48,980 nucleotides of DNA, from positions 1 to 48,980 of the forward strand of contig JAGQOU010000037.1 in assembly GCA_020427145.1 (NCBI GenBank), read 5' to 3'. Under the pieces are notes generated by a model. The model saw only the letters and a list, made by a program, of their open reading frames with translations, searched no databases and was not told where the DNA came from. The translations under genes and the position numbers were made by a program. Positions 36,778 to 45,139 of the stretch are shown in pieces. Within the stretch, counting starts at the first letter, position 1. Each line of letters starts with the position of its first letter. The stretch is from Planctomycetales bacterium (GTDB lineage: Bacteria; Planctomycetota; Planctomycetia; Pirellulales; Lacipirellulaceae).

Positions 36778-37584
36778 ATGTCGCGACGTTTGCTCCAAGA
36801 TCGACGAACCGTGATCACCGGCGCCTCGCGCGGAATTGGCCGCGAGATGGCGCTGGCGCTGGCGCGACGCCGCACGCGGCTTCTGCTCGTCGCCCGTAGC
36901 GCCGAACCGCTAGAGACTGCCGCCGGGGAGTGCCGCGACCTTGGGGCGACCGTCGACACAGTGACGGGCGACGTGACCGACGCGTCGACGCGGGACCTGA
37001 TTCGCGACTCGGTCGTGCAGCGCTGGAGCGGCGTCGATCTGTTGGTGAACAACGCGGGAGTGAGTGCTCACGGCCCGTTTGCCCGCAGCGACGAGGCGAC
37101 GCTGCGTCGCGTGATGGAGGTCAACCTGTTCGCCCCCGCGGAACTCACGCGAATGTTGCTGCCGTTGATGCCGCACGGCGATGCCGCGGCGATCGTCAAC
37201 ATCGGCTCAATTCTGGGGTACCGCGCCGCACCGTTCAACAGCGAGTACTCAGCCAGCAAGGCGGCCCTCCGCGCGTGGAGCGAGGCGCTGCGGGCGGAAT
37301 TGGCGGGCGCGGGGATCGACGTGCTACTGGCCAGTCCCGGCACGACCGACACGGAATTCTTCGACCATCTCGTCGCCAAGCGGGCCGAGATGCCCTGGAA
37401 ATCGGCCAAGGGCCTGCCTCCGGCAGTCGTCGCCGAGCAGATTGTGCGGGCCATTGAGCGAGGCCGGCGCGAGGTGTTTCCCAACTGGCGCGGTCGGGCG
37501 CTGGTGGTCGCCAATCGGCTCTTCCCCGGCGCCGTCGATGGTTGGATGAAACGCTACAGCGGCGGGGCCAACTCCGGCCGCTAG
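36778..37584 (+). CDS. short-chain dehydrogenase/reductase
   Basis: The protein has 268 residues from the ATG at 36778; a GTG three codons earlier (36769) is possible. It shows TGASRGIG (14-21), NNAG (91-94), S144 in NIGSILGY, and Y157/K161 in YSASK. VARSAEPLE after the second strand has Arg, which suggests NADP(H). The C-terminal extension (about 205-268, GRREVFPNWRGRALVVANRL, then a hydrophobic/basic end) resembles SDRs of the DltE/YqjQ type, which often act on lipids. The substrate is unknown. It lies 91 bases after hflX in the same direction and may be co-transcribed with it. Confidence 0.88.
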   Translation: MSRRLLQDRRTVITGASRGIGREMALALARRRTRLLLVARSAEPLETAAGECRDLGATVDTVTGDVTDASTRDLIRDSVVQRWSGVDLLVNNAGVSAHGPFARSDEATLRRVMEVNLFAPAELTRMLLPLMPHGDAAAIVNIGSILGYRAAPFNSEYSASKAALRAWSEALRAELAGAGIDVLLASPGTTDTEFFDHLVAKRAEMPWKSAKGLPPAVVAEQIVRAIERGRREVFPNWRGRALVVANRLFPGAVDGWMKRYSGGANSGR

Positions 37585-37597
37585 GCTCCGTCCCCAA

Positions 37598-37666
37598 CGG
37601 GAGTGCGAGGCTCCGCCGAGCCGCACGTGCGGCAGGTTCTCTGGCTCAGCAGAGCTTCGCCCTCCC
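37598..37666. repeat. intergenic inverted repeat, copy B
   Basis: The left arm at 37598-37622 begins CGGGAGTGCGAGGCTCCGCC. The right arm at 37643-37666 reads GGCTCAGCAGAGCTTCGCCC then TCCC; its reverse complement differs from the left arm of copy A (4232-4255) at one position. A short CGCACGTGCG palindrome lies between the arms. The element sits just after an SDR gene, inside the 310-base gap before the pseudouridine synthase gene. The rest of that gap shows no gene or promoter that I can support. Confidence 0.7.
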
Positions 37667-37894
37667 AGTGCGCGGTCTCGTTCCTTGTCTTGAGACAACG
37701 CCTGCTTTGGCGACGGCAATTCTTCGTTTCGGAACCACGAAGGGGCGACGGACGCGATTCAGCGAATTCTCACGGACCGCATTGCGATCCCCCCGTTGTG
37801 CTCATCGAGTCGTCGTGGTTCAACAACTCAGAAAACAAGTCTTCGGTCCCCTGGCCCCAATTGACGCCGCGGCGGTTTTTGGCACGATCGGAGC

Positions 37895-38641
37895 ATGACC
37901 ACGACGCCCGCCGAACTGCCGCTGGAGATTCTTTACGACGAGGGGCCCTGTCTGGTCGTCAACAAACCAGCCGGGCTGCTCACGCAGGCCCCGGCGGGAA
38001 TCGACAGTCTCGAGGTGCGCATCAAAGCGTTCTACCGCCAGCGCGAGGGCAAGCCCGACGACGCCAAGACTTACTTGGGGTTGCCGCACCGGCTCGACCG
38101 GCCGGTCTCGGGCGCCATCGTGTTCGCCCGGCACGTGCGCGCTGCCCGCAAGCTAAGCAGCCAATTCGAAAACCGCACGATTGGCAAAAGCTACTGGGCG
38201 CTGGTCGGCGGCCGCGTTGAACCCGACGAAGGCACGTGGCGCGATCACTTGCACAAACGCCACGGCATGGCGCAGGCCGAGGTCGTCGCGGCCGAGCACC
38301 CGGCGGCCAAGCATGCCGTGCTGCACTATCGCGTGTTGTGGCAAGGCGCCGGTCCCGGCGGCGGCGACGCGACGTTACTGGAAATTGAATTGGAGACGGG
38401 TCGCACGCACCAAATCCGCGTGCAGTCGGCCAGCCGCGGCCACGCCGTCTGGGGCGACAGTCAGTACGGCAGCGTCGAGCCGTTCGGCCCGGCGGATTTG
38501 GAGCTACGCGACCGGCCGATCGCCTTGCACGCGAGGCAGCTGTCGTTCAGCCACCCGATGACGGGCGAGGCGGTGGAGATTGTGGCGCCCTTGCCGGCGA
38601 CTTGGCTCGAACTGGACTTGCCTCACGTGCAACGCGGGTGA
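37895..38641 (+). CDS. RluA-family RNA pseudouridine synthase
   Basis: This 248-residue protein has the RluA catalytic motif PHRLDRPVSG with the nucleophilic aspartate D68, preceded by LVVNKPAGLLTQAP, the usual first strand and loop. Later conserved parts are IGKSYWALVGG, LETGRTHQIRVQ and HAVWGDSQYG. No S4 domain is present, and the protein is short, which fits the stand-alone RluA/RluC-like or YqcB-like subgroup. It should isomerise a uridine in rRNA or tRNA; the exact target cannot be told. The start is the ATG at 37895. Confidence 0.93.
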   Translation: MTTTPAELPLEILYDEGPCLVVNKPAGLLTQAPAGIDSLEVRIKAFYRQREGKPDDAKTYLGLPHRLDRPVSGAIVFARHVRAARKLSSQFENRTIGKSYWALVGGRVEPDEGTWRDHLHKRHGMAQAEVVAAEHPAAKHAVLHYRVLWQGAGPGGGDATLLEIELETGRTHQIRVQSASRGHAVWGDSQYGSVEPFGPADLELRDRPIALHARQLSFSHPMTGEAVEIVAPLPATWLELDLPHVQRG

Positions 38642-38662
38642 GTTGGCATAGCACGGCTTCGC

Positions 38663-40408
38663 CTAAACGCTGTTGCGACGTCGCAACAGCGTTATGGCGC
38701 CGAGTGCGGCCAACGCCCAGGCCCCCGGTTCCGGAATGATATGGAACACGTTGCCGGGCATGTCGCTCATGCCAGTGTTCCAGGCGATGATGCTCGACAG
38801 GTTGACCGCGTTGAAGTCGATGACCGCGCTCACTGCGGGGTTGTCCATCAACTCGGCGTCGGCGGCGTAAAAGTAGCGGTCGCCGTCCCGCAGCCGGGTA
38901 AACTGGTCGATCATCCCGGCGGCGATCAAGTCGCCGAACGCCGCGCCGGCAGCGTGATCCTCGGCGAGCGCACCGACCCAGGCGTCCACTTCCGAGACGT
39001 TACCGTAGACGCTGGCCAGCGCCGTTTGCAGATCGACGTCGGACGTGATGTCAGCAAACGTGGCGGCCGCGTCCAGTCCGTAGGCTTCGCGCATGTCGTT
39101 GTAGAACGGCAGGCCGTGATCGCGACCGCGTTGGATATTGAGCGAAGCGAGATCCATGCCGCCGGCGCCGGGGGGGCCGAACAGGAAGTTCCGCACGTCG
39201 TCGATAATCATCACGTCGACTTCCATGGCCTTCTGCAGCGAGATGCCCTTGAGCAGCTGGGCCACGCGATCGGTTGAGCCGGTCGCGTCGCCGGCAAAGT
39301 AGCCGGTGGTGAAGAACGCGTCGCGCAGCGGGACGCCGCCGGCCGGCGCCGAGCCGACCGCAGCCAGCGGTAGCTCCTCTGGCAGCAGGCTATGCCCGAA
39401 GCGGAACAGGGCGGTCGCGAATTCGTTGGAAATGCCGGCGTTGAGCGTACTGTCGTAACTGTAGTCGGCGACTCGCGGCGCATTGGCGCCCAACACCGCC
39501 GGCAGAAACTCGTTGTAGGTAATGGTTTGTATCTCGGCGCCGACGATCTTGCGGGCCGTATTGTAGAGCTCGTCGCCGGTCCACAGGGGATTGTTGGCGG
39601 CGAGCGAATCGACCAGGCGATTGTGTTCGCGCATGAAGAGCGTGTGCATGGCCGTTAGCCCCAGCTGCTCGTTGGCGCGAACGTCGCCCGCGAGGAAGAG
39701 CTGCGACTGGTCCTGTCCTGGATTCGAAGCATTGGGCAGCCCGGCGGTGTTGAACGGCATCAGATTGCCGGCGCTGGTCTTCAGCTTGCCGCCGACGTCG
39801 CGCAGGGCCGCCTGCCGAGTGGCGTCGCTGCCATACACGTTCGAAGCGTCGATATACGCGGTAATTCCGTTGAGCTGTTGCCGCGGATTGGCGGCGCTCG
39901 TTCCGGTGGCAGGATCGTATTCCGACCGGCTAAACGGGATGCCGGGGAACAGGGGGTCGCTGCCGCTGACGGCAATCATGCTCATCTCGGCGACGTTGCC
40001 GCTGGTGCCGACGTGGGTGATGTCGTGGTCCAGGAACTGGCCCCACTGGTACACCATGCCGCTCATCAGGTGGGTGTTCGTCGGCGAGCCGCCGCCGGCG
40101 CTCATCACGACGTTGCTGACGTCGCGCGGATTGGCCAAGCTGGTCGAGCTGCCCGGTCCGCCGGCAAAGATGCCGCCGTCGCCGCCGTCGGGATAGTAGG
40201 CCCCAGTGGAGGACGGAGTTTGGCTGACGCGCACGAGCTGCGCGCCCCCGGCGCCCCAGCCGTCATTGGCGAGATTGTTTCCCGTGCCGTCGATGGCGCG
40301 CGGGTCGGTGACCGGTCGCGGCGTGCCCGCGACGGCATTGTGATCATTCCACAAAAAAAGGGCAGTTCCTGCCCAAAGCAGGAACGCCCCAGTATGTCGC
40401 GTATTCAT
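38663..40408 (-). CDS. secreted animal-type haem peroxidase with PEP-CTERM sorting signal
   Basis: This 581-residue protein has a signal peptide (about 1-28) and a peroxidase-cyclooxygenase domain. Residues comparable to myeloperoxidase are present: distal His H128 in QFLDHDITH, catalytic Arg R244 and the ester-link Glu E247 in GDVRANEQ, MREHNRLV, and the proximal His H339 in LFRFGHSLL. LNIQRGRDHGLPFYNDMR is a family hallmark. The haem enzyme is therefore likely active, oxidising halides or phenolics with peroxide outside the cell. The C-terminus is a PEP-CTERM signal, IPEPGAW, then a hydrophobic helix, then RRR. A perfect 28-bp palindrome covers the last codons. It is a single gene with a 173-base upstream gap. 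Confidence 0.93.
   Translation of the reverse strand: MNTRHTGAFLLWAGTALFLWNDHNAVAGTPRPVTDPRAIDGTGNNLANDGWGAGGAQLVRVSQTPSSTGAYYPDGGDGGIFAGGPGSSTSLANPRDVSNVVMSAGGGSPTNTHLMSGMVYQWGQFLDHDITHVGTSGNVAEMSMIAVSGSDPLFPGIPFSRSEYDPATGTSAANPRQQLNGITAYIDASNVYGSDATRQAALRDVGGKLKTSAGNLMPFNTAGLPNASNPGQDQSQLFLAGDVRANEQLGLTAMHTLFMREHNRLVDSLAANNPLWTGDELYNTARKIVGAEIQTITYNEFLPAVLGANAPRVADYSYDSTLNAGISNEFATALFRFGHSLLPEELPLAAVGSAPAGGVPLRDAFFTTGYFAGDATGSTDRVAQLLKGISLQKAMEVDVMIIDDVRNFLFGPPGAGGMDLASLNIQRGRDHGLPFYNDMREAYGLDAAATFADITSDVDLQTALASVYGNVSEVDAWVGALAEDHAAGAAFGDLIAAGMIDQFTRLRDGDRYFYAADAELMDNPAVSAVIDFNAVNLSSIIAWNTGMSDMPGNVFHIIPEPGAWALAALGAITLLRRRNSV
38666..38693. repeat. perfect 28-bp palindrome over the end of the peroxidase gene
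   Basis: AACGCTGTTGCGAC (38666-38679) is immediately followed by its exact reverse complement (38680-38693), with no loop. On the reverse strand it encodes the RRRNSV end of the PEP-CTERM tail and stops just before the TAG. It could fold as a hairpin in the mRNA, but there is no T-run after it. Confidence 0.95.
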
Positions 40409-40581
40409 TAGTTGCAGCTTCGAAAGATGTTAGCCGAGAGGCCAGACAATGCGACGACGAACGTGCTCGCGTCACCCCGGAACATTGTTCCTGATTACCC
40501 ACATGGTAAAGTCGGTGACGGCCATCCGCAAGCGATTTGGGAAAAAGTGCCGCAAAACAGCCGGCGAACAGCCGTTACAAC

Positions 40582-42099
40582 TCAACCCGTCGGCATCCAG
40601 CTGAACAGCCAGGGCTGAATCCAGGGGTTCCAGGTGGGGTAGCTGGCCGCCAGGGCCGAGAAGGCGAGCAACACCAGCGCCGCCGCACGCCCCAGCGGAC
40701 GCCGCGATAGCCCATCGACCGCCGGCAGCATGCCCCAGAGCCACAGCGGGGCGAACCAGAACATCCAGCGGAATCCACTGGTCATCCCGCCGTAATTGCG
40801 GTCTGCCAACGGGCGGCCGATGTAGAACGCCAGGCACACGATCGACATAAGGAGGATCCCCGCCGCCGCGACCTGGGCAAAGCGGTCGCCGCGCCGCAGC
40901 CAAAGGACCAGTCCGGCGGCGCTGAGCAACCAAATCGGCGTCAGCGAAAACACGCCGTGGTGGCCAATGAGCACATGCAGGGCGTATGTCGCTCGGCTGC
41001 GTTCGCCGCGGTCGATGCCCTGGGGGTCGAGCCAGTAGCTGTCGATCGTGCGGCCTTCCAGTTCGTAGCTGTAGCTGTACCAATTGTCCTCGGGGTCGGT
41101 TTGGCTGCGGTGAGCGTACGGCGGGCGCCAACTGGCGTGGGCCGCGTAGTTTGTTCCAAAAAACGCCGCCGCCACCACGACTGTCGCCGGCAGGAAGGCT
41201 AGCATCGTTGCCCGCAGATTGACCCACGCCAAACCGGCGCCAACCAGCGCCAGCAGCGAAAGCGCCGGTAGCTCGTTCGAGGCGGTGAACGCCGCCGCCA
41301 AGCCAGCCAACGCATACCACCGTAGCCGCTCGTCGCGGTCGGCCACGATCCGCGCCACGGCGTACAGCGTTACCGCGGCTGCGACCGCCGCGGGCAGGTG
41401 ATTGTTCAGCACCACGACAAACGGCTTGAGCATCGTTCCCAGCGCCGCCGCCGCCACGACGAACACGCGCCCCCAATCGGTCGTGCCAAACCGTTCGGCC
41501 AGCGCCGCGACAATCGCAATCAGAAACGCCAGCGGCAACACGTTGACGATCATCAACAGCAGCCGCCCGACCGTGTACGGCTCCTCAGCCAGCGTCATGC
41601 CGGTGATTGACTTCACCAACCAGTACAGCCCGGCCGTGGGAACGTACGACAGCGGCGGCTTGCTGGAGTATTGGTGAAGCTGGCCGTCGCGCCCGCGGTG
41701 CTGGACCATGTCGATGGTGTTCCAACGGTGGCGGTCGAGCAACTCGTCGATTTCAAATGTGCCGAGCTCCGCCAGCGAGCGGATCGCCAACCAGCGGCTG
41801 CGGTCATTGCTGCTGAGAAAGGGCCGCATGAGCTGCTCTTCGCGCTCGATCACGGGCGTCTCAGCCGCGATTCGTTCTTCGACTGCCGCCTCGTCGAGTC
41901 CCTGCGCGACCAGCTTGCGGCGGAGCGAATCGATGCGGACGCTCACGGCGCGACGCTCCGCGTCGGCCCGATTGACCGAGTCGACCGCCAGCAAGCGGCC
42001 GGTCGCGTCGCCCACGGCCAGCGCAATGAGGATGGCGTACACGCCGCGGCGCAGGGCGCGGCCCGGGTCGGTCGCAGCCGGCTCGGCGTGGTCGCTCAT
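40582..42099 (-). CDS. multi-pass membrane protein, probable GT39-like glycosyltransferase
   Basis: This 505-residue inner-membrane protein has about nine or ten hydrophobic segments. An N-terminal segment (about 20-38) is followed by a charged loop of about 110 residues, which ends in HQYSSKPPLSYVPTAGLYWL (K147-P-P). That S-x-K-P-P-L element in the first large loop is typical of ArnT/PMT-like GT-C glycosyltransferases, which use polyprenyl-phosphate sugars. Further acidic and basic residues are spread between helices. The start overlaps the stop of the GT2 gene by four bases (ATGA), so the pair is translationally coupled. That fits a GT2 enzyme making a lipid-linked sugar that this protein then transfers. 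Acceptor unknown. Confidence 0.75.
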   Translation of the reverse strand: MSDHAEPAATDPGRALRRGVYAILIALAVGDATGRLLAVDSVNRADAERRAVSVRIDSLRRKLVAQGLDEAAVEERIAAETPVIEREEQLMRPFLSSNDRSRWLAIRSLAELGTFEIDELLDRHRWNTIDMVQHRGRDGQLHQYSSKPPLSYVPTAGLYWLVKSITGMTLAEEPYTVGRLLLMIVNVLPLAFLIAIVAALAERFGTTDWGRVFVVAAAALGTMLKPFVVVLNNHLPAAVAAAVTLYAVARIVADRDERLRWYALAGLAAAFTASNELPALSLLALVGAGLAWVNLRATMLAFLPATVVVAAAFFGTNYAAHASWRPPYAHRSQTDPEDNWYSYSYELEGRTIDSYWLDPQGIDRGERSRATYALHVLIGHHGVFSLTPIWLLSAAGLVLWLRRGDRFAQVAAAGILLMSIVCLAFYIGRPLADRNYGGMTSGFRWMFWFAPLWLWGMLPAVDGLSRRPLGRAAALVLLAFSALAASYPTWNPWIQPWLFSWMPTG

Positions 42100-43124
42100 C
42101 GCGACTCCCGCTCAGCGGGCGACGGTGATTGACGATGTTGAGCCGACGACTCTCGCGCCGTGCGGCGAACCGGTTCGCTTGGACCGGTGTGCTCGGCGAT
42201 GGAGAACTCGTCGCGATCGCGGGACACCAGCGCGGCGATCATTTCGGCGACGAAGCCAATCGCCAGCAACTGCGTGCCGATCAGCACGGCGACCAGCGAA
42301 TAGTACAGGGCCGCCGTTTCATGGAGATGCACCGGCTCGGCGCCCGCGAGACGCGACCAGCACCAGACGATCGCCAGGTAAACCATGCCAACAGCGCCCG
42401 CTCCCAGCGACAACAGACCCGCCGAGCCAAGCCAATGCTGGGGCCGGCGGCCGAAGCGGGTGATGAATTGCACGGTGAGCAGGTCGAGCAGTCCCTTGGG
42501 GATCCGCGACCAGCCGTATTTGGATTCGCCATGCTCGCGCGGCCGATGCTCCACGGCCGTCTCGCCGACGCGAAACCCGCGCGCCGCGGCCAGCACGGGC
42601 ACGAACCGATGCAATTCGCCGTACAGGCGAATTTCGTGAATCACGTCGCGGCGGTAACACTTGAAGCCGCAGTTGTGATCGTGCAGCCGCACGCCGGTCA
42701 GCCGCCCGACCAGCGCGTTGAACGCCTTGCTGGGCCACCGCTTGTGCCACGGGTCGTGTCGCGTGCGTTTCCAGCCGCTCACCACATCGTAGCCCTCGTC
42801 CAACTCGGCAAGCAGCTTGGGCAACTCCGCGGGACTGTCCTGCAGGTCGGCGTCCATGGTGACGATGATCTCGCCGATCGCCGCATCGAACCCCGCCGAC
42901 AACGCCGCCGCCTTGCCGAAATTGCGGCGAAAGCGAATCCCCTCGACGCGCGGATCGCGCTCGGCCAACTGCTGCACGACTTGCCAGGAATCGTCGGTCG
43001 AGCCGTCGTCGATCAGCACGATCTGCAGCTGGTAATCGTGCGCGGCGGCCACGTCCGACAACTCCTGGTGGAGCGTGGCGAGCGTGCCCGCTTCGTTCAG
43101 CAGCGGAATGACGACGCTAATCAT
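42096..43124 (-). CDS. GT2 glycosyltransferase with C-terminal membrane helices (polyprenyl-phosphate sugar synthase type)
   Basis: This 342-residue protein begins MISVVIPLLNEAGTL, a typical GT2 start. The nucleotide-sugar and metal motifs are LIDDGSTDDS (39-42 DDGS) and TMDADLQDSP (91-93 DAD). The acceptor region has HDHNCGFKCYRRDV and HRPREHGESKYGW, as in ArnC, GtrB and dolichol-phosphate mannosyltransferases. Two hydrophobic helices at about 235-255 and 275-297 anchor it in the membrane. It should transfer a sugar from a nucleotide to polyprenyl phosphate on the cytoplasmic face. The downstream GT39-like gene overlaps it by four bases. Confidence 0.9.
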   Translation of the reverse strand: MISVVIPLLNEAGTLATLHQELSDVAAAHDYQLQIVLIDDGSTDDSWQVVQQLAERDPRVEGIRFRRNFGKAAALSAGFDAAIGEIIVTMDADLQDSPAELPKLLAELDEGYDVVSGWKRTRHDPWHKRWPSKAFNALVGRLTGVRLHDHNCGFKCYRRDVIHEIRLYGELHRFVPVLAAARGFRVGETAVEHRPREHGESKYGWSRIPKGLLDLLTVQFITRFGRRPQHWLGSAGLLSLGAGAVGMVYLAIVWCWSRLAGAEPVHLHETAALYYSLVAVLIGTQLLAIGFVAEMIAALVSRDRDEFSIAEHTGPSEPVRRTARESSAQHRQSPSPAERESR

Positions 43125-43318
43125 GCGGTCTGCAGAGGCAATGGGAGTTCGTTGGGCGGGAGTCGGGCGAGCCCCGCCGCGTACGGTTCAGGATACACGC
43201 TCCGCCCAGACGCCGCATCGGCCGCAAACAGCCGGACCGCGCGGCGACGGGGCTCACGAAGGCCGTACGACCAATTGTAACGGTTGCGCAACTCGCAAGG
43301 CATAAGAACCAACCCCCA

Positions 43319-43457
43319 GGCGAGCGGGGGGCGTCAGCCCCCTGTTTCCCAGCCTGTTGAGTAGGCGGACAGTCATGCTCCCCGCAACGCAAATCCCCGG
43401 CACTCGCGGCGGAGTTCGCGCCCGCAACCAACAGGGGGCTCACGCCCCCCGCTCGCC
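43319..43457. repeat. long-spaced inverted repeat, 27-bp arms
   Basis: The left arm at 43319-43345 begins GGCGAGCGGGGGGCGTCAGC. The right arm at 43431-43457 is its reverse complement with one mismatch, 85 bases apart. Each arm is itself a small hairpin (GGGGGC / GCCCCC). It lies in the 437-base divergent gap between the GT2 gene and the AI-2E transporter. I recall similar sequences from other planctomycete intergenic regions but could not check. Confidence 0.85.
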
Positions 43458-43561
43458 GTTGGCGTGATTTGCGCGGGACGTCGCGGGTCGGCGCATCGGT
43501 CGGTCGTCGGATTGCTTACACTGAGAGCCCCTGTCTGCTTCTCGTACCGGAGACCTCCGCC

Positions 43562-44872
43562 GTGCCGCGCGTCGTGTCGTTCATCGTGCTGTTGGGCATC
43601 CTGTTGCTCATCGGTTCGCTGTTTTTCCAGGTGATGGTGCAGTTTGTCCTGCCGCTGTTCCTGGCGTCGGTGCTGGTGGTGATCTTCAAGCCGCTGCATC
43701 AATGGATCGGCGAGAAGCTTCCCGGTCGTCCGCGCTTGATGGCCATGGCCACCACGGTGGTGATCGTGGCGATTGTGGTGCTGCCGGCCACAGTGTTGGG
43801 GTGGCGGGCGTATCTGGAAACGCGTGACACGGTGATGAGGTTTCTCGAGGACGACGCCAAGAAAGACGCGCTCGTCAAGGCAGTTAGCGATCGCGAAACG
43901 CGGGTCCTCGAATGGTACAAGACGACGTTCGGCTCGGAACCCGATATCAAGGGACTGGTCGAGCAAGCCGCCAAGCAAACCAGCGGCTGGGTCGTCAGCG
44001 GCGTCAAGACCGTCTTTGGCACGCTCGTCGGGTTGGCGATCATGACCTTCGCGCTGTACTACTTTCTGGCCGACGGTCCGGCGATGATCGACGCGCTGAT
44101 GCGGCTGTCTCCGCTGGACGACGACTACGAACGCGAGTTGCTCGATAAGTTCTCCAACGTCAGCCGCTCGGTGGTGGTGGCTTCGCTGCTCTCGGCGGTC
44201 GTGCAGGGGATTCTCGCGGGCGGCGGATATTTCTTTGCGCTCAGCGGCGACGCTCCGATCGCGCTGTTGACCATGCTCACCATCGTGTTGGCGCTGGTTC
44301 CGTTCGTGGGGGCCGCGGCGATTTGGGTGCCCGTCGTCGCATGGCTCTACCTGGTCGACGGTCGCACCGCCGCCGCGGTCGTGCTCGGCGTCTACTGCAT
44401 CGGCGTCGTCTCGATGGTCGACAACTTCATCAAGCCGTACGTGCTGCACGGGCAAGCAAATCTGCACCCGTTGTTGGCGCTGATCAGCGTGTTAGGCGGC
44501 GTGCAGGTCCTGGGCCCAGTGGGCATCCTCGTCGGCCCGATGCTGGTGGCGTTCCTGCAGGCGATTCTCAACATGGTTCACAAGGAATTGCAGCTGCTGG
44601 GCGTGCCGGAGCGGGCGCGCGGCTCCAAAAGGCAGCAAGTGAGTCCGTCGGTACGCGTCGAGGCGGAAGCGGCCGTGGGCGGCGAGGGATTCGATTGGTC
44701 GCTCGGCGGCAACGACGACGGCGAGCAGGGCGACGACGGCAACGGCCCGCAGGAACAATCCAAGGCGCCTTCGAGTAAGCCCAGTGCGTCGCCGTCCGCT
44801 CAATCCAGCGGCGGCCCTGACGCCGGCAAGCCGACCGGGTCAGAAAAACGGCGCCGTCGGCGTAAGCGCTGA
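43562..44872 (+). CDS. AI-2E family transporter (PerM-like membrane protein)
   Basis: The protein has 436 residues from the GTG at 43562, which has GGAG nine bases upstream; the frame is open to 43469. Eight or so membrane segments surround a soluble loop (about 95-150). Family stretches are VLPLFLASVLVVIFKPLHQW, GLAIMTFALYYFLADG, LALVPFVGAAAIWVPVVAWL, VDNFIKPYVLHGQANLHPLL and LGPVGILVGPMLVAFLQ. Members export small molecules or ions in several bacteria; the name comes from autoinducer-2 export in one. The last 85 residues are an unusual low-complexity tail: acidic Gly/Asp/Glu-rich, then Ser/Pro/Ala-rich, ending in a block of Arg/Lys. Confidence 0.92.
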   Translation: MPRVVSFIVLLGILLLIGSLFFQVMVQFVLPLFLASVLVVIFKPLHQWIGEKLPGRPRLMAMATTVVIVAIVVLPATVLGWRAYLETRDTVMRFLEDDAKKDALVKAVSDRETRVLEWYKTTFGSEPDIKGLVEQAAKQTSGWVVSGVKTVFGTLVGLAIMTFALYYFLADGPAMIDALMRLSPLDDDYERELLDKFSNVSRSVVVASLLSAVVQGILAGGGYFFALSGDAPIALLTMLTIVLALVPFVGAAAIWVPVVAWLYLVDGRTAAAVVLGVYCIGVVSMVDNFIKPYVLHGQANLHPLLALISVLGGVQVLGPVGILVGPMLVAFLQAILNMVHKELQLLGVPERARGSKRQQVSPSVRVEAEAAVGGEGFDWSLGGNDDGEQGDDGNGPQEQSKAPSSKPSASPSAQSSGGPDAGKPTGSEKRRRRRKR

Positions 44873-45019
44873 GTGCCGTTCCCGCGTGCCTGAGCAGCCG
44901 AGCGACAGGCAGCTGTCCCGCTGGCGCCGCGACTGGTGAAACTGGGTCTCGCGTGCCGTCCCGACCCTTGTCGCCTCGTCCCCGGTCGGCAAATTGCCGA
45001 TACTCCGCAGCAACGCCCC

Positions 45020-45048
45020 TTGTCGCGGGCGCGGCGGCGACGTATCCT
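45020..45048 (+). promoter_or_regulatory. candidate promoter of feoAB
   Basis: TTGTCG (45020-45025) and TATCCT (45043-45048) are 17 bases apart, with eight of twelve consensus positions matched. It is followed at once by the palindrome at 45061-45079, so a repressor bound there would sit just past the transcription start (near 45055). Confidence 0.45.
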
Positions 45049-45060
45049 AACGTTATTGTG

Positions 45061-45079
45061 ATTGAGACGCTGTCTCAAT
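45061..45079 (+). promoter_or_regulatory. 19-bp palindromic operator candidate upstream of feoAB
   Basis: ATTGAGAC, a GCT centre, then GTCTCAAT form a perfect 8-3-8 inverted repeat, 61 bases before the feoA start. The length equals a Fur box (19 bp), and the gene it precedes is an iron transporter. The sequence is not the E. coli Fur consensus, so the regulator (Fur-like, DtxR-like or other) is inferred only from position. It is too short and lacks a T-run to be a terminator. Confidence 0.6.
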
Positions 45080-45139
45080 AACGCCGTCGCCGCATCGGCG
45101 GAAAACCTCGGGTCGGAACAGCCTACGAGAGTTGGAGTT

